64,000 nucleotides of DNA from Bacteroides sp. OM05-12 (GTDB taxonomy: Bacteria; Bacteroidota; Bacteroidia; Bacteroidales; Bacteroidaceae), in NCBI RefSeq assembly GCF_003438995.1, contig NZ_QSUN01000004.1, forward strand, positions 124,001 to 188,000, written 5' to 3'. The notes below the pieces were generated by a model. It was not told where the DNA came from. It ran no database searches and saw only the letters and a list, made by a program, of their open reading frames with translations. Made by a program: the position numbers and the translations under genes. Every line of letters starts with the position of its first letter. Within the stretch, counting starts at the first letter, position 1. This document shows positions 8,446 to 18,870 of this stretch, piece after piece.

Positions 8446-9834
8446 CTACTTACTTAGATATTCAAAAATGTTCTGCGTTATCTTTTCTATGTTGGAATAA
8501 TATGAATTGGCCGAAGTACTCTCTTTTTCATAATACCAATCATATGAAGGTGCACCGATACACACAGCAGAACCTTTCCCACCATCTACTCCATCAAAAA
8601 CAGATATGGCAACCTTTTCATTACAATCATTATCCCAGTTAAAGGATGCAAGCGGAGTTCCTCCTGTTTTTGCAGACCAATCAGACCAACTTTGTGTATA
8701 TGGCGCAACAAGATCCCACGGACAACCAATATTTCTACGCCATGATATTTCTTTTCCTATAAACCAAATTACCGGCCAAGATTGAGTTATATTATCAATA
8801 ACAAGATCTTTATAAATAGGATGTGACTCACAGCCCGTAATAGCAACACCCCAATTCTCGCCGGGCGCATTCACTTGCCCTGCATCCCCAAAACTGCCAA
8901 AAGCATTGTTAGGAATATATGCAGAAGGAGTAATACCCAAACTACCGGTATAAAGGCAAGCTGTTCCTGAAAGGAATACATTACCTCCGTTACTATAGAA
9001 ATCTTTAATCGCATTAGTAACGGTCTTGTTGGCAGCTATTGCCGGCAATGTATTTGTTTGCTCATAATGGAACCAAACAGCAGTAAATTGATTCAATGAA
9101 ACAGAACCGTCTTTCAAAGATTCCAACGATATATATCTGCTGTTTGGAATATTTTGTAACATCCATTCCGCAGCAGTTCGCTCATCCGCATTTGATAACC
9201 CGTCAACAGTTTCGCTTGTTCCAAGAAATGCATACGCATGGTCACTCTGAATCACAGTTACCTCATACTTAAATGTTTCATTCATATAACTTAATGTATA
9301 AACCACCGGATTCGTGAAGTCCTGAATCTTTGAGTCTTCCGGAGTTATGGTAGCTCCTTCAGTATACTCTATTGTAGGAATCATTTTCGTAATATCAATG
9401 GTAGTCGGTACTGTCACACTGATTTTATTATTCACCTGATCAATTGTTCCGCTATACTTACCATTCAAAATAAACTTTGTAATCTTAGCACTAAGCACTT
9501 CAACAGAAACCTCATAAGTATTATATAAATTGCCATTCACAATTTTATACTCCACAGAATTGGAGAAGTTCTGTACAATATCAGCCGCAGGAGTGACTGT
9601 TGCACCATCAGCTACTTTAATAGAAGGAGTCAATGCAGATATATCAGTCTTAGGAGGAAGTACCACCTTGATTTTCATTGCCTCATTATCAATCTCACCT
9701 TGTGCACCATTTATGGAGAATTCGTGAATAGTCACATCCGCAGTTAAATCCAAAGATTCACGTTCTTCGTCGCAAGCTACCCAAACAAGACAGCACGCAA
9801 ACAACATGATTGTCAGACTAAAATATTTTTTCAT
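8446..9834 (-). CDS. Surface glycan-binding lipoprotein of the fructan locus (BT1761-like, DUF4960)
   Basis: The 462-residue SPII lipoprotein (lipobox near WVAC) has two DUF5018/Ig-like modules (about 30-110 and 113-195). Both carry an I-x-K-F or I-H-E-F start, an ALTP or MIPT block and a VVYT or VEYK end. A DUF4960-like C-terminal domain of about 265 residues follows, rich in Trp and Tyr (SWPVIWFIG, SYDWYYEKE). In B. thetaiotaomicron the protein at this position, BT1761, binds levan at the cell surface. The same order SusC-SusD-this gene supports a surface binding role here. The actual ligand, levan or inulin, is not determined. Confidence 0.82.
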   Translation of the reverse strand: MKKYFSLTIMLFACCLVWVACDEERESLDLTADVTIHEFSINGAQGEIDNEAMKIKVVLPPKTDISALTPSIKVADGATVTPAADIVQNFSNSVEYKIVNGNLYNTYEVSVEVLSAKITKFILNGKYSGTIDQVNNKISVTVPTTIDITKMIPTIEYTEGATITPEDSKIQDFTNPVVYTLSYMNETFKYEVTVIQSDHAYAFLGTSETVDGLSNADERTAAEWMLQNIPNSRYISLESLKDGSVSLNQFTAVWFHYEQTNTLPAIAANKTVTNAIKDFYSNGGNVFLSGTACLYTGSLGITPSAYIPNNAFGSFGDAGQVNAPGENWGVAITGCESHPIYKDLVIDNITQSWPVIWFIGKEISWRRNIGCPWDLVAPYTQSWSDWSAKTGGTPLASFNWDNDCNEKVAISVFDGVDGGKGSAVCIGAPSYDWYYEKESTSANSYYSNIEKITQNIFEYLSK

Positions 9835-9852
9835 AAGTTGTTCATTTTAATG

Positions 9853-11559
9853 TTATTTCCATCCATAATTCTGTTTATACACATCCTTACTATATCCTAT
9901 TTGTTGTTGAGGAATTGGAACATATTCATTCTTATTCTTTGTAAAAACAGCTTCTTTCAAGTAAGAGCGCCTTGCCCTTTCCGACTGGAAATATTTATTC
10001 ATCACTTCATCAGCAATTCCCCAACGAACCAGATCAAAGAAACGCACATTCTCCATTGCAAACTCCAAACGACGTTCCCAACGCAATGCATAGCGAGCAA
10101 AGTTCTGATTCCATGTACAATTCTGTCCATCTTCATATAATGCGACTTCCATTACCGGCTTTAAATCCGGATCACTATAATTTACCAATCCATTGGCACT
10201 ATCCTGAGCACGTTGGCGTATTTGATTAATCAACGGTAATGCTTCCGATTCACGATTCAATTCAATCAATGCTTCCGCTCTCATTAATATGACATCCGCA
10301 AAACGAATTAATATTTTATTCATGGAGTTTGCATAATATGGAGAAAGATTCACAAAACAATCACAAGAAGGATCAACATTTTCTTTCAAAGAAGCAAAGT
10401 TACCATACATCTCTGGATTACGATTCCAGGAATTCTGAAACAAAAGATCTTCATTATATTTATAAGGCAAACCATCTATGGCAACAGTATGAAACAAGCG
10501 TGGATCAGCAGCTTTTGACAATGAGTAATTCGCAATATCATAATTTTCGGAATAAGTACCATTATTCACCTTAAACATAGGAAGTCCTTTGTTTGTCTTA
10601 AAAGCATTTACCAAATTCTGACTCGGTTTATGGAAATCACAACACCCTAAACCTTGTGGTACCGCAAGGAAATCAGCAAAATTAAGATTCCCGAACATTG
10701 TTCCGTCATCTTTAGAAAATTGTATGGCAAAAACACTTTCTTTCCCATTTTCAAACTCCGGCAGGAAGTTAAATCCGAAATCTGATTCCAAACCATAATT
10801 GGACTTCATCACTTCACCTGTATATTCCACTACTTTATTCAAATCTTCTGCATTGATAGAAGTTACTTCATACTTTTCATTCTGACGGTAAGCCTTATAC
10901 AAATATGCTTTTGCCAGATAAGCTGCAGCAGCATATTTATTAGCGCGCCCCAGATCAGCTTGTTTATCAGGTAAATTATCAAACGCAAACTTGAAATCCT
11001 CAATTATCTTATCCCATAGTTCTTCATCAGTCAACGCTACATTCGAAATTGTAGGATAGTCTTCTGTCGGAATGGTCTCGTCAACATAAGGAATGTGTTT
11101 GAAAAGAATTTTTAGCAAGAAATAAAAATGTCCTCTTAAGAAACGCATTTCTGCCTGACGAGTTACTTTATTAGGGAACTCTTTTTCCGATAACAGGTTC
11201 AATGCATTAAGGGCCGTATTGGCACGGGATATACCACAGTATTGTATAAACCAGTAACCATCCGGTTCACCAAACGTAGTAATAATATGGGTACCTGTCT
11301 CATAACAATGTTCCGTATAACCATCATTAGCTCCACCACCGCCTTTATAGGCATCATCCGAACGGACATCGCCCCAAGCCCATAATTTCACATCACGCAT
11401 ATTCATCAACGATGCATAAGCTGCATTACAAAACTTCTCCGCATCATTAGCCTGTTCAGGATCTAAGCCGCTTTGAGTTGCCACGTCCAAAAAATCCGAG
11501 CAAGATGTACTCAATAGCATCACTCCAATAAATCCAAGTATATATTTTATTTTTTTCAT
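9853..11559 (-). CDS. SusD/RagB-family glycan-binding lipoprotein
   Basis: The 568-residue protein has an SPII signal with lipobox STSC directly followed by the typical SDFLD start. The N-terminal region (about 85-340) carries the helical repeats of SusD, and the C-terminal half ends with RWERRLEFAMENVRFFDLVRWG, typical of RagB/SusD. It caps the SusC barrel and delivers fructan oligosaccharides. It lies 31 bases downstream of SusC and 18 bases upstream of the surface binding protein, so co-transcription is expected. Confidence 0.95.
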   Translation of the reverse strand: MKKIKYILGFIGVMLLSTSCSDFLDVATQSGLDPEQANDAEKFCNAAYASLMNMRDVKLWAWGDVRSDDAYKGGGGANDGYTEHCYETGTHIITTFGEPDGYWFIQYCGISRANTALNALNLLSEKEFPNKVTRQAEMRFLRGHFYFLLKILFKHIPYVDETIPTEDYPTISNVALTDEELWDKIIEDFKFAFDNLPDKQADLGRANKYAAAAYLAKAYLYKAYRQNEKYEVTSINAEDLNKVVEYTGEVMKSNYGLESDFGFNFLPEFENGKESVFAIQFSKDDGTMFGNLNFADFLAVPQGLGCCDFHKPSQNLVNAFKTNKGLPMFKVNNGTYSENYDIANYSLSKAADPRLFHTVAIDGLPYKYNEDLLFQNSWNRNPEMYGNFASLKENVDPSCDCFVNLSPYYANSMNKILIRFADVILMRAEALIELNRESEALPLINQIRQRAQDSANGLVNYSDPDLKPVMEVALYEDGQNCTWNQNFARYALRWERRLEFAMENVRFFDLVRWGIADEVMNKYFQSERARRSYLKEAVFTKNKNEYVPIPQQQIGYSKDVYKQNYGWK

Positions 11560-11590
11560 ATCAGTATTAGCCTCTTTTTATTATTCATAC

Positions 11591-14500
11591 TTAAAAACCA
11601 ATATTTAATCCGACTGTAAAAGTCGTAGGTATCGGATATCCAAAAGCCGCATTTTCCGGATCCACACCGGAGAACTTCTTGCTTTTAATCGTAAACAAGT
11701 TTTGTCCACTCACGTAAATACGACATTTCTCCATATAGATTTTTTCCGTAAGTTTCTTTGGTAAAGTATATCCCAACTGTAAATTACGTAACTTCATGAA
11801 AGAACCGTTTTCAATAAAATAGGTAGATAAACGTCCTTCATCATTTGTGTTCAAAGCTGTTATAGCGGGAATATCCGAATTCGGGTTATTTGTGCTCCAA
11901 GCATTCAACAAACGTGTTCCTTTATTGGAGCGAACATCGTTTATACTCCAGAAATCAGTTTCGCTTTTCACTGAATAAGTATTTACATCAATACCTTGTA
12001 CTCCATAAAAGAAAGCATTCAAATCAAAACCTTTATAGCTTAAATCAATGCTCAATCCATACATAAAATCCGGATGAGGAGAACCAATCCATGTACGGTC
12101 ATCTTCGTCAATCTTTCCATCTTCATGCAAATCCCGATAACGAATGCGTCCTACACCTTCTCCACCATTCTGAGTGGCATGTTCAATAACTTCTTCTTCC
12201 GTACGGAATATTCCGTCAGCGATATAACCATAGAATGAATTAATAGGATGTCCCAGAATATTGTCTCCCTTACCATTACCTCCATAAGAGTTTTCTACAT
12301 CAGCAGGCAGTTTCGTTACTTTATTACGATATCCCGATATATTACCTGTTATACCATAAGATAAACCAAAAGCTGTTTGATCACGATAACCTAAACTGAT
12401 TTCAAAACCTTTATTCTCCATTGAAGCACCATTATACCAGCAGTAACCGCCTTCTCCGATAATACCTAAATAAGGAGGTTGTACAAGGATATCCTTTGTT
12501 TTCTTAATATAATATTCGGCAGTACCATACAATCTTTGATTAAAGAAGCCAAAATCAAGACCAATATTTGTTTGAGTCGTAGTTTCCCACTTCAAATCAG
12601 GATTTCCCTGTTGTGTTTTCTTATAACCGGACGGAAGTGTTGTTCCTCCCTTACCAGTCAAATCATAGGAAGTACCATTCAAAGAAGTCCATGTAGGATC
12701 TCCTGTTCCATAATCCGTAACATAAATTGTATGTACAGCAGTATTCGAAGTTTCCTGATTACCGGTTTGTCCCCATGCAAAACGAAGTTTTAAATCTGAC
12801 AACCAGTTCTTTGTATCTTCCATAAACGCTTCCTCACTGATGCGATACCCCACAGAGAATGCAGGGAAAGTACCGAAACGGTTATTCTTACCAAAACGGG
12901 AAGAACCGTCATAACGTAAAGTGGCAGAAGCCAGATAACGGTTATCATACGCATAATTAACTTTACCGAAATAGGACAATAATGTATACCCCGATGCTGT
13001 TCCCGTAACTTTAGAAGTCCCGATTCCCATATCAGGCCACATCTGCTCCGGTGTTTCTATTAAGTAGTCATCCTTGTAAGCAGAAAAATCAATTGTTTCT
13101 TCTTTATACATTTCTACACCGACCAACACGTCAAAGTCATGTACTCCTATCTTTTTGGCATAACTTGCAGTATTACTCCATGTCCATTTAGTTGCATAAG
13201 ATTCACCTAAGGTAACTGAGCTCAGATCATTATTCAAAGTACCGCTTACATAGCTATGCACCATATTCCGTTTGAAGAAATTCGTATAATCCAATCCAAA
13301 ATTACTTTTTATATTTAACCCCTTAATCGGTTGCAAATTAATGTATGCATTACCAAATAGACGCCAATAAGCATACTTGTTATCTTTATTATCATAAAGT
13401 AAACGTGCCGGATTATGACGGTCATTCATTCCGGTAGTAGGTCCACCCCAGCCTTCACCATCGACTGTACGAACAGGAATTAGCGGAAGCGCTTTTAACG
13501 CCATATCCAAAATATTATCGTCCGGAATCTGAACTTCGGAAGTACGGTTTACTGAGAAATTCTCTCCAATGGTCAATATATCCTTAATTAAATGATAAGA
13601 TGAATTCATACGTGCAGAGAAGCGTTCGAATGAAGTATAATTCAGAGTACCATCATTATTTAAATAACCTAAAGAAAAGAAATAATCACCTTTATCCGTA
13701 CCGTTACTAACCGAGAGATTATAAGACTGTTGCAAACCATTGCGTGAAACAGCATCAAACCAATCGGTATCAGAAGTCAGCATTGTTTTATTAGTATCCA
13801 GATATTTCGGCAGATACATATTATATAATTCAGGATCACCATTATCATTATATCCCCAATTATAATTATAACCTATATTATTCTTATTCGGATCTTCCGA
13901 ATTATTAACCGTAGCCTGCCATAGCGCCTGACCATACTCCTTGGCATTCATCACATCCAATTTATTCGTATAAAAAGACTGAGTTACATAAGTATCAAAG
14001 TTTAATTTGATCTTTCCCTCTTTTCCTTTTTTAGTAGTGACAATAATAACCCCATTAGCTGCACGGGAACCATAAATACTGGCGGCAGAAGCATCTTTCA
14101 ATACTTGAATATTCTCAATATCATTGGAATTCAGTTCATGCATACCACCCCGAGTAGGCACACCGTCAATAACAAACAACGGATCATTATTATTTAATGT
14201 ACCGATACCACGGATACGAATCGTAGCTGCACCACTCGGATTTCCGTTTGCAGTTACTTCCATACCCGGCACACGTCCCTGCAAGCCTTTAATCGGATTA
14301 TTTTCTGCTGATTTCATCACATCTTCCATGGAAACAACTGTTATTGATCCCGTCAGGTCTGATTTCTTCTGAGTAGAATAGCCCGTTACTACAATTTGAT
14401 CCAATTGATAATGATCCGGTTGCAAAGTGATGTCTACCTTATCACCTCCATTTACCCGTTTCTCCTGTTTCATCATACCGACCATAGAAAAGACCAATGT

Positions 14501-14719
14501 AGAAGTCGGATTCTTTAATTTAATAGAGTAATTACCGTCTATGTCAGTAATCGTCCCATTCGTTGTCCCTTTCTCCAGGACATTAACACCCGGTAATCCT
14601 TCTTTGTCTTCTGATGAGATTACCTTTCCAGTAACTATCTGAGCCACCATCCAGACAGGGAAAAGCAATAAAAGAAAAATCACCGTACCTCGCTTTGTTC
14701 TAAAAGTAACTTTCTTCAT
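11591..14719 (-). CDS. SusC/RagA-family TonB-dependent outer-membrane fructan transporter
   Basis: This is the TonB-dependent pore that imports fructan oligosaccharides with SusD. I start it at 14719 (MKKVTF), giving 1042 residues. An in-frame ATG at 14746 is too near the -7 box at 14752-14759 to be transcribed usefully. A signal peptide ends near VWMVAQ, followed by a carboxypeptidase-regulatory-like domain (about 20-95), a TonB-box-like DQIVVTGYST, the plug (GLQGRVPGMEV, IRIRGIGTLNNNDPLFVIDG) and a 22-strand-type barrel ending in GLNIGF. It heads the minus-strand fructan operon and is divergent from the GH32-permease-kinase operon. Confidence 0.95.
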   Translation of the reverse strand: MKKVTFRTKRGTVIFLLLLFPVWMVAQIVTGKVISSEDKEGLPGVNVLEKGTTNGTITDIDGNYSIKLKNPTSTLVFSMVGMMKQEKRVNGGDKVDITLQPDHYQLDQIVVTGYSTQKKSDLTGSITVVSMEDVMKSAENNPIKGLQGRVPGMEVTANGNPSGAATIRIRGIGTLNNNDPLFVIDGVPTRGGMHELNSNDIENIQVLKDASAASIYGSRAANGVIIVTTKKGKEGKIKLNFDTYVTQSFYTNKLDVMNAKEYGQALWQATVNNSEDPNKNNIGYNYNWGYNDNGDPELYNMYLPKYLDTNKTMLTSDTDWFDAVSRNGLQQSYNLSVSNGTDKGDYFFSLGYLNNDGTLNYTSFERFSARMNSSYHLIKDILTIGENFSVNRTSEVQIPDDNILDMALKALPLIPVRTVDGEGWGGPTTGMNDRHNPARLLYDNKDNKYAYWRLFGNAYINLQPIKGLNIKSNFGLDYTNFFKRNMVHSYVSGTLNNDLSSVTLGESYATKWTWSNTASYAKKIGVHDFDVLVGVEMYKEETIDFSAYKDDYLIETPEQMWPDMGIGTSKVTGTASGYTLLSYFGKVNYAYDNRYLASATLRYDGSSRFGKNNRFGTFPAFSVGYRISEEAFMEDTKNWLSDLKLRFAWGQTGNQETSNTAVHTIYVTDYGTGDPTWTSLNGTSYDLTGKGGTTLPSGYKKTQQGNPDLKWETTTQTNIGLDFGFFNQRLYGTAEYYIKKTKDILVQPPYLGIIGEGGYCWYNGASMENKGFEISLGYRDQTAFGLSYGITGNISGYRNKVTKLPADVENSYGGNGKGDNILGHPINSFYGYIADGIFRTEEEVIEHATQNGGEGVGRIRYRDLHEDGKIDEDDRTWIGSPHPDFMYGLSIDLSYKGFDLNAFFYGVQGIDVNTYSVKSETDFWSINDVRSNKGTRLLNAWSTNNPNSDIPAITALNTNDEGRLSTYFIENGSFMKLRNLQLGYTLPKKLTEKIYMEKCRIYVSGQNLFTIKSKKFSGVDPENAAFGYPIPTTFTVGLNIGF

Positions 14720-14751
14720 GTTTTTTATATTAGATTTAAAATTCACTTGGG

Positions 14752-14759
14752 CAAAAATA
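14752..14759 (-). promoter_or_regulatory. Predicted -7 box of the SusC operon
   Basis: The minus strand reads TATTTTTG, matching TAnnTTTG, 33 bases before the chosen SusC start. There is no good -33 match, which is common for activator-dependent PUL promoters. Confidence 0.55.
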
Positions 14760-14825
14760 AGTCTTACTCATAAGACACACTATCACAAATGTTACAAATA
14801 ATAGCATTTTTGAACAGAACAGACA

Positions 14826-14851
14826 ACGATGAAGTTTCCCCAAAAACGATG
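14826..14851. promoter_or_regulatory. Candidate regulator site: ACGATG direct repeat
   Basis: ACGATG occurs at 14826-14831 and again at 14846-14851, exactly 20 bases apart, near the middle of the divergent control region between the two fructan operons. Two copies on the same helix face would suit a dimeric AraC-type output domain. Assignment to the hybrid regulator at 18998 is inference. Confidence 0.3.
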
Positions 14852-14907
14852 TATCATTTATCATAATATATGAATCAAATATTATATGTTTATGCATTCT
14901 TTTGTCG

Positions 14908-14915
14908 TTTCTTTG
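14908..14915 (+). promoter_or_regulatory. Possible -7 box of the GH32-permease-fructokinase operon
   Basis: TTTCTTTG differs from TAnnTTTG at one position and lies 43 bases before the chosen GH32 start at 14958. Confidence 0.35.
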
Positions 14916-14957
14916 CAACAAAAGAACATTCAGTCTAAAAACTTAAAAATAATATTT

Positions 14958-16757
14958 ATGAGAACACAACATGGAAATTGGAAACCCATTTTAGTGAGCT
15001 TACTTTCCTCTTTCTTTATTCTGTCTTGTTATGCAGATAGTATGGACCTGACCATAAAACATCTGGGTGACGGACAAAGTATTGTCCGTGCCAATGAATC
15101 TAAACGATATTTATTACTTCCCATTGAAGAAAAGGCAGGAGAAGCCAAATTATATATGATATCAAATAATGATGTTATTAAAACAATAAATATTCGTCTG
15201 GCTATTAATAAGGTGGATTATTTTGTGCCTTTAGACTTATCCGCATATGAGGCTAAAAACCTCGGCTTTAACATCCAACTGGTTCCGGACTCGGCTTTAT
15301 GTTGGAGGGAGATGAAGCTATCGGATACTTTTGATTCTTCGAATCGTGAAAAATATCGTCCGAAGTACCATTTCTCACCTGCTTACGGATGGATGAATGA
15401 TCCGAACGGAATGGTTTATAAAGATGGAGAATACCATCTGTTTTATCAATATAACCCTTATGGCTCCATGTGGGGAAATATGCATTGGGGACATGCCATA
15501 TCCAAAGACCTTATCACATGGACACACCAACCCGTAGCCATTGCCCCTGACGGCTTGGGAACAATATTCAGTGGAAGTTGCGTAATTGATAAAAACAATA
15601 CAGCCGGTTTCGGAGCAAACGCGATAATCGCTTTCTACACATCTGCCGGTGAACGTCAATCACAAAGTATGGCTTACAGTCTCGACAACGGACGTACATT
15701 TAAGAAATACGAAAGAAATCCGATCCTGACATCTACTGTTCGTGATTTCCGTGATCCAAAAGTATTTTGGCATGAAGAAACATCCAAGTGGATTCTGATT
15801 CTGGCTGCCGGACAAGAAATGCAAATCTATTCATCTGCCAACCTGAAAGACTGGACGTTAGAAAGTACTTTTGGTGACGGACAAGGTGCACATGGTGGTG
15901 TTTGGGAATGTCCGGACCTTGTACAACTGCCGATAAAAGGAACTGATCTGAAAAAATGGGTACTGATTTGCAACTTAAATCCGGGCGGACCTTTCGGAGG
16001 ATCTGCAACACAATATTTTGTCGGTACATTCGACGGTAAAACATTCAAGAACGAATCAGCTCCTGAAGTAACCAAATGGATGGATTACGGAAAAGACCAT
16101 TATGCAACTGTTACGTGGAGCAACGCACCGGAGAACCGTCATATAGCTTTGGCATGGATGAGTAATTGGGAATATGCAAACGATGTACCGACAATGCAAT
16201 TCCGTAGCAGTAACTCTGTTCCCCGTGATTTATCTTTATATACTCAAGACGATGAAATCTATCTGAGCTGCACTCCCAGCAAAGAGGTCGATGCCCTTCG
16301 CAGTAAGTTGGAAAAACAAAAATCATTCAAAGTAGAACGCACTTATAACTTAGGCGATATGTTTAAAACTCCTTGCGATGCTTATGAAATAGAACTTAAC
16401 ATCAAGAATCACGGAGCAGAAGTTATCGGTTTCCAACTCTTCAATGAAAAAGGAGAAGAGATAGATTGTTATTACAATTTGATTGAAAAAACATTTTCAG
16501 TGGATAGGACAAAAAGCGGTATCACAAATTTCAGTAAAAGTTTCCCTGCTGTAACAAGTGCTCCGATTGTCGTAGGAAGCACCTATAAGTTAAGACTGTT
16601 GGTAGACCGTGCAAGTATCGAAGCATTTGATGGTGACGGCAAATTCGCTATGACAAACTTGATATTCCCAACCGAACCTTACAAACGCTTGAGTTTCTAC
16701 TCTAAAGGGGGAAAGTATGATGTCATTTCCGTTAAGGTATACAAATTAGGAGAATAA
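14958..16757 (+). CDS. GH32 exo-type fructan hydrolase lipoprotein with N-terminal beta domain
   Basis: I start it at 14958 (MRTQHGNWKP), which gives a proper SPII signal with lipobox FILSC and 599 residues; an upstream in-frame ATG at 14886 adds an implausible tail. An N-terminal DUF4980-like domain (about 30-125) precedes the GH32 propeller. All canonical blocks are present: WMNDPNG (nucleophile Asp), DFRDPK and WECPDL (acid/base Glu), followed by the C-terminal beta-sandwich with RASIEAFDGDG. It should release fructose from fructo-oligosaccharides, probably in the periplasm. It is first in an operon with a permease (17-base gap) and a fructokinase. Confidence 0.93.
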   Translation: MRTQHGNWKPILVSLLSSFFILSCYADSMDLTIKHLGDGQSIVRANESKRYLLLPIEEKAGEAKLYMISNNDVIKTINIRLAINKVDYFVPLDLSAYEAKNLGFNIQLVPDSALCWREMKLSDTFDSSNREKYRPKYHFSPAYGWMNDPNGMVYKDGEYHLFYQYNPYGSMWGNMHWGHAISKDLITWTHQPVAIAPDGLGTIFSGSCVIDKNNTAGFGANAIIAFYTSAGERQSQSMAYSLDNGRTFKKYERNPILTSTVRDFRDPKVFWHEETSKWILILAAGQEMQIYSSANLKDWTLESTFGDGQGAHGGVWECPDLVQLPIKGTDLKKWVLICNLNPGGPFGGSATQYFVGTFDGKTFKNESAPEVTKWMDYGKDHYATVTWSNAPENRHIALAWMSNWEYANDVPTMQFRSSNSVPRDLSLYTQDDEIYLSCTPSKEVDALRSKLEKQKSFKVERTYNLGDMFKTPCDAYEIELNIKNHGAEVIGFQLFNEKGEEIDCYYNLIEKTFSVDRTKSGITNFSKSFPAVTSAPIVVGSTYKLRLLVDRASIEAFDGDGKFAMTNLIFPTEPYKRLSFYSKGGKYDVISVKVYKLGE

Positions 16758-16774
16758 CAAAAAATACATATATC

Positions 16775-17941
16775 ATGAAAAACAATGAAAATACATACAT
16801 GAAATTAATCCCCATCATGTTATGTTTCTTTGCGATGGGATTTGTAGACCTGGTTGGCATCGCCTCGAATTATGTAAAAGCTGATTTGGATTTATCTGAC
16901 GCACAAGCCAACATTTTCCCTTCATTGGTGTTCTTCTGGTTTTTAATCTTTTCTGTACCTACGGGAATGCTAATGAACAGAATCGGTCGTAAAAAGACGG
17001 TATTATTAAGTTTATTAATAACACTTGTCTCACTTCTGATTCCTATCTTTGGAGACAGTTATATTATTATGTTAGTATCTTTTTCCCTTCTAGGTATTGG
17101 CAACGCACTGATGCAAACGTCCTTAAACCCTTTACTTTCTACAATAGTAAGCGGTGAGAAGTTAGCCAGTTCACTGACATTCGGACAATTTGTGAAAGCA
17201 ATTGCATCTTTCCTTGCACCTTATATCGCAGGATGGGGAGCTATAATGGCTATTCCTAGTTTCGGATTAAGTTGGAGGATATTATTCCCTATTTATTTGA
17301 TTATTTGTGTTTTAGCTACCATTCTATTAGGATACACCTCTTTTAAAGAGGAGAAAGAAGAAGGAGAACCATCAACGTTCTCTCAATGCTTTGCCTTGCT
17401 TGGTAAACCGTTTGTACTGCTGTGCTTCCTCGGTATCATGTGTCATGTAGGTATTGATGTAGGAACAAATACGACTGCTCCTAAAATATTAATGGAACGT
17501 TTAAATATGACGCTGGCAGACGCAGGTTTCGCCACAAGTTTATATTTCATTTTCCGAACGGCCGGATGTCTTCTCGGAGCATTTATCTTACAGAAAATAT
17601 CCAGTAAGGCATTCTTTGCCATCAGTATAATATGTATGCTGATCGCCATGATCGGACTTTTCCTATTCGACTCAAAGACTGCCATTTATATTTGCATCGC
17701 CTTAATAGGATTTGGCAACTCCAATGTATTCCCTATTATCTTTTCACAGGCAATGTTATACATGCCCAATAAGAAAAACGAGATATCGGGCTTAATGATT
17801 ATGGGACTTTTCGGCGGTACCATCTTCCCGCTTGCAATGGGAGTGGCTTCTGACGCTATCGGTCAAGTCGGAGCCGTAGCCGTAATGACTGTCGGAGTTA
17901 TCTATCTGATGTTCTATACCCTGAAAATTAAAACATTATAA
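16775..17941 (+). CDS. MFS inner-membrane sugar permease, probably fructose
   Basis: The 388-residue protein has about 12 hydrophobic segments and the MFS motif A variant NRIGRKK near residue 70. It resembles the fucose/hexose permease group used by Bacteroides for monosaccharide uptake (BT1758-like position). A second ATG nine codons in (MKLIPIM) could be the true start. It sits between GH32 and fructokinase with gaps of 17 and 11 bases, so its cargo is most likely the fructose freed in the periplasm. The substrate rests on context. Confidence 0.87.
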   Translation: MKNNENTYMKLIPIMLCFFAMGFVDLVGIASNYVKADLDLSDAQANIFPSLVFFWFLIFSVPTGMLMNRIGRKKTVLLSLLITLVSLLIPIFGDSYIIMLVSFSLLGIGNALMQTSLNPLLSTIVSGEKLASSLTFGQFVKAIASFLAPYIAGWGAIMAIPSFGLSWRILFPIYLIICVLATILLGYTSFKEEKEEGEPSTFSQCFALLGKPFVLLCFLGIMCHVGIDVGTNTTAPKILMERLNMTLADAGFATSLYFIFRTAGCLLGAFILQKISSKAFFAISIICMLIAMIGLFLFDSKTAIYICIALIGFGNSNVFPIIFSQAMLYMPNKKNEISGLMIMGLFGGTIFPLAMGVASDAIGQVGAVAVMTVGVIYLMFYTLKIKTL

Positions 17942-17952
17942 TCATATATACC

Positions 17953-18840
17953 ATGAACAACAATATTATCGTAGGAATGGGAGAAGCCTTATGGGACGTT
18001 CTTCCCGAAGGGAAAAAGATAGGTGGCGCACCGGCCAATTTCGCTTATCATATCTCACAATTCGGTTTCAACAGCCGCGTAGTTAGTGCTATCGGAGACG
18101 ACAAACTAGGAAATGAAATCATAGAAAACTTCGACTCAAAAGACTTGAAATATATCATTGAGAAGGTTCCATATCCAACGGGAACGGTACAGGTTGAACT
18201 GGATGAAGCCGGAGTACCTTGCTATGACATCAAGGAAAACGTAGCATGGGATAACATCCCTTTTACTCCGGAGCTTGAAGAATTGGCACACAACACCCGT
18301 TCCGTATGTTTCGGCTCTCTGGCACAACGTAGCATCGTTTCCCGCGAAACAATCAATCGGTTTCTGGATGTGATGCCCGATGGAGAGGGTCAATGTAAGA
18401 TATTCGATGTAAACCTCCGTCAAGGATTCTACAGTAAAGAAATCCTTTGTAACTCATTTCGTAAATGCAATATTCTTAAGATCAACGATGAAGAGTTAAT
18501 CACTGTAAGTCGTATGTTTGGCTATCCCGGCATCGACCTTCAGGATAAATGTTGGATTTTACTGGCTAAATATAATCTCAAGATGTTGATTCTAACCTGT
18601 GGTATTAACGGCAGTTATGTCTTCATTCCCGGTGTTGTTTCTTTCGTTGAAACACCCAAAGTAGAGGTCGCCGATACGGTAGGTGCAGGCGATTCATTCA
18701 CTGCGGCTTTCGTAGCGGCCATATTAAAAGGAAAGACTGTACCCGAAGCCCACAAATTGGCAGTAGATGTATCCGCTTTCGTATGCACTCAAAACGGAGC
18801 TATGCCAAAGCTCCCGGAAACGATAAAAGCACGTTTATAA
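17953..18840 (+). CDS. PfkB-family fructokinase
   Basis: The 295-residue cytoplasmic kinase phosphorylates incoming fructose. The N-terminal GEALWDVLPEGKKIGGAPANFAYH block is typical of bacterial fructokinases. The PfkB signature DTVGAGDSFTAAF near residue 240 carries the catalytic Asp. It is last in the GH32-permease-kinase operon and is followed by an intrinsic terminator. It corresponds in position to BT1757 of the B. thetaiotaomicron fructan locus. Confidence 0.93.
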   Translation: MNNNIIVGMGEALWDVLPEGKKIGGAPANFAYHISQFGFNSRVVSAIGDDKLGNEIIENFDSKDLKYIIEKVPYPTGTVQVELDEAGVPCYDIKENVAWDNIPFTPELEELAHNTRSVCFGSLAQRSIVSRETINRFLDVMPDGEGQCKIFDVNLRQGFYSKEILCNSFRKCNILKINDEELITVSRMFGYPGIDLQDKCWILLAKYNLKMLILTCGINGSYVFIPGVVSFVETPKVEVADTVGAGDSFTAAFVAAILKGKTVPEAHKLAVDVSAFVCTQNGAMPKLPETIKARL

Positions 18841-18870
18841 TCAATAAATTATAAGATTAATATATGGTAC

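Noticed and set aside
14736..14921. Minus-strand frame in the divergent fructan control region
   Set aside because: It covers the promoters and has no protein-like features; the region is regulatory.
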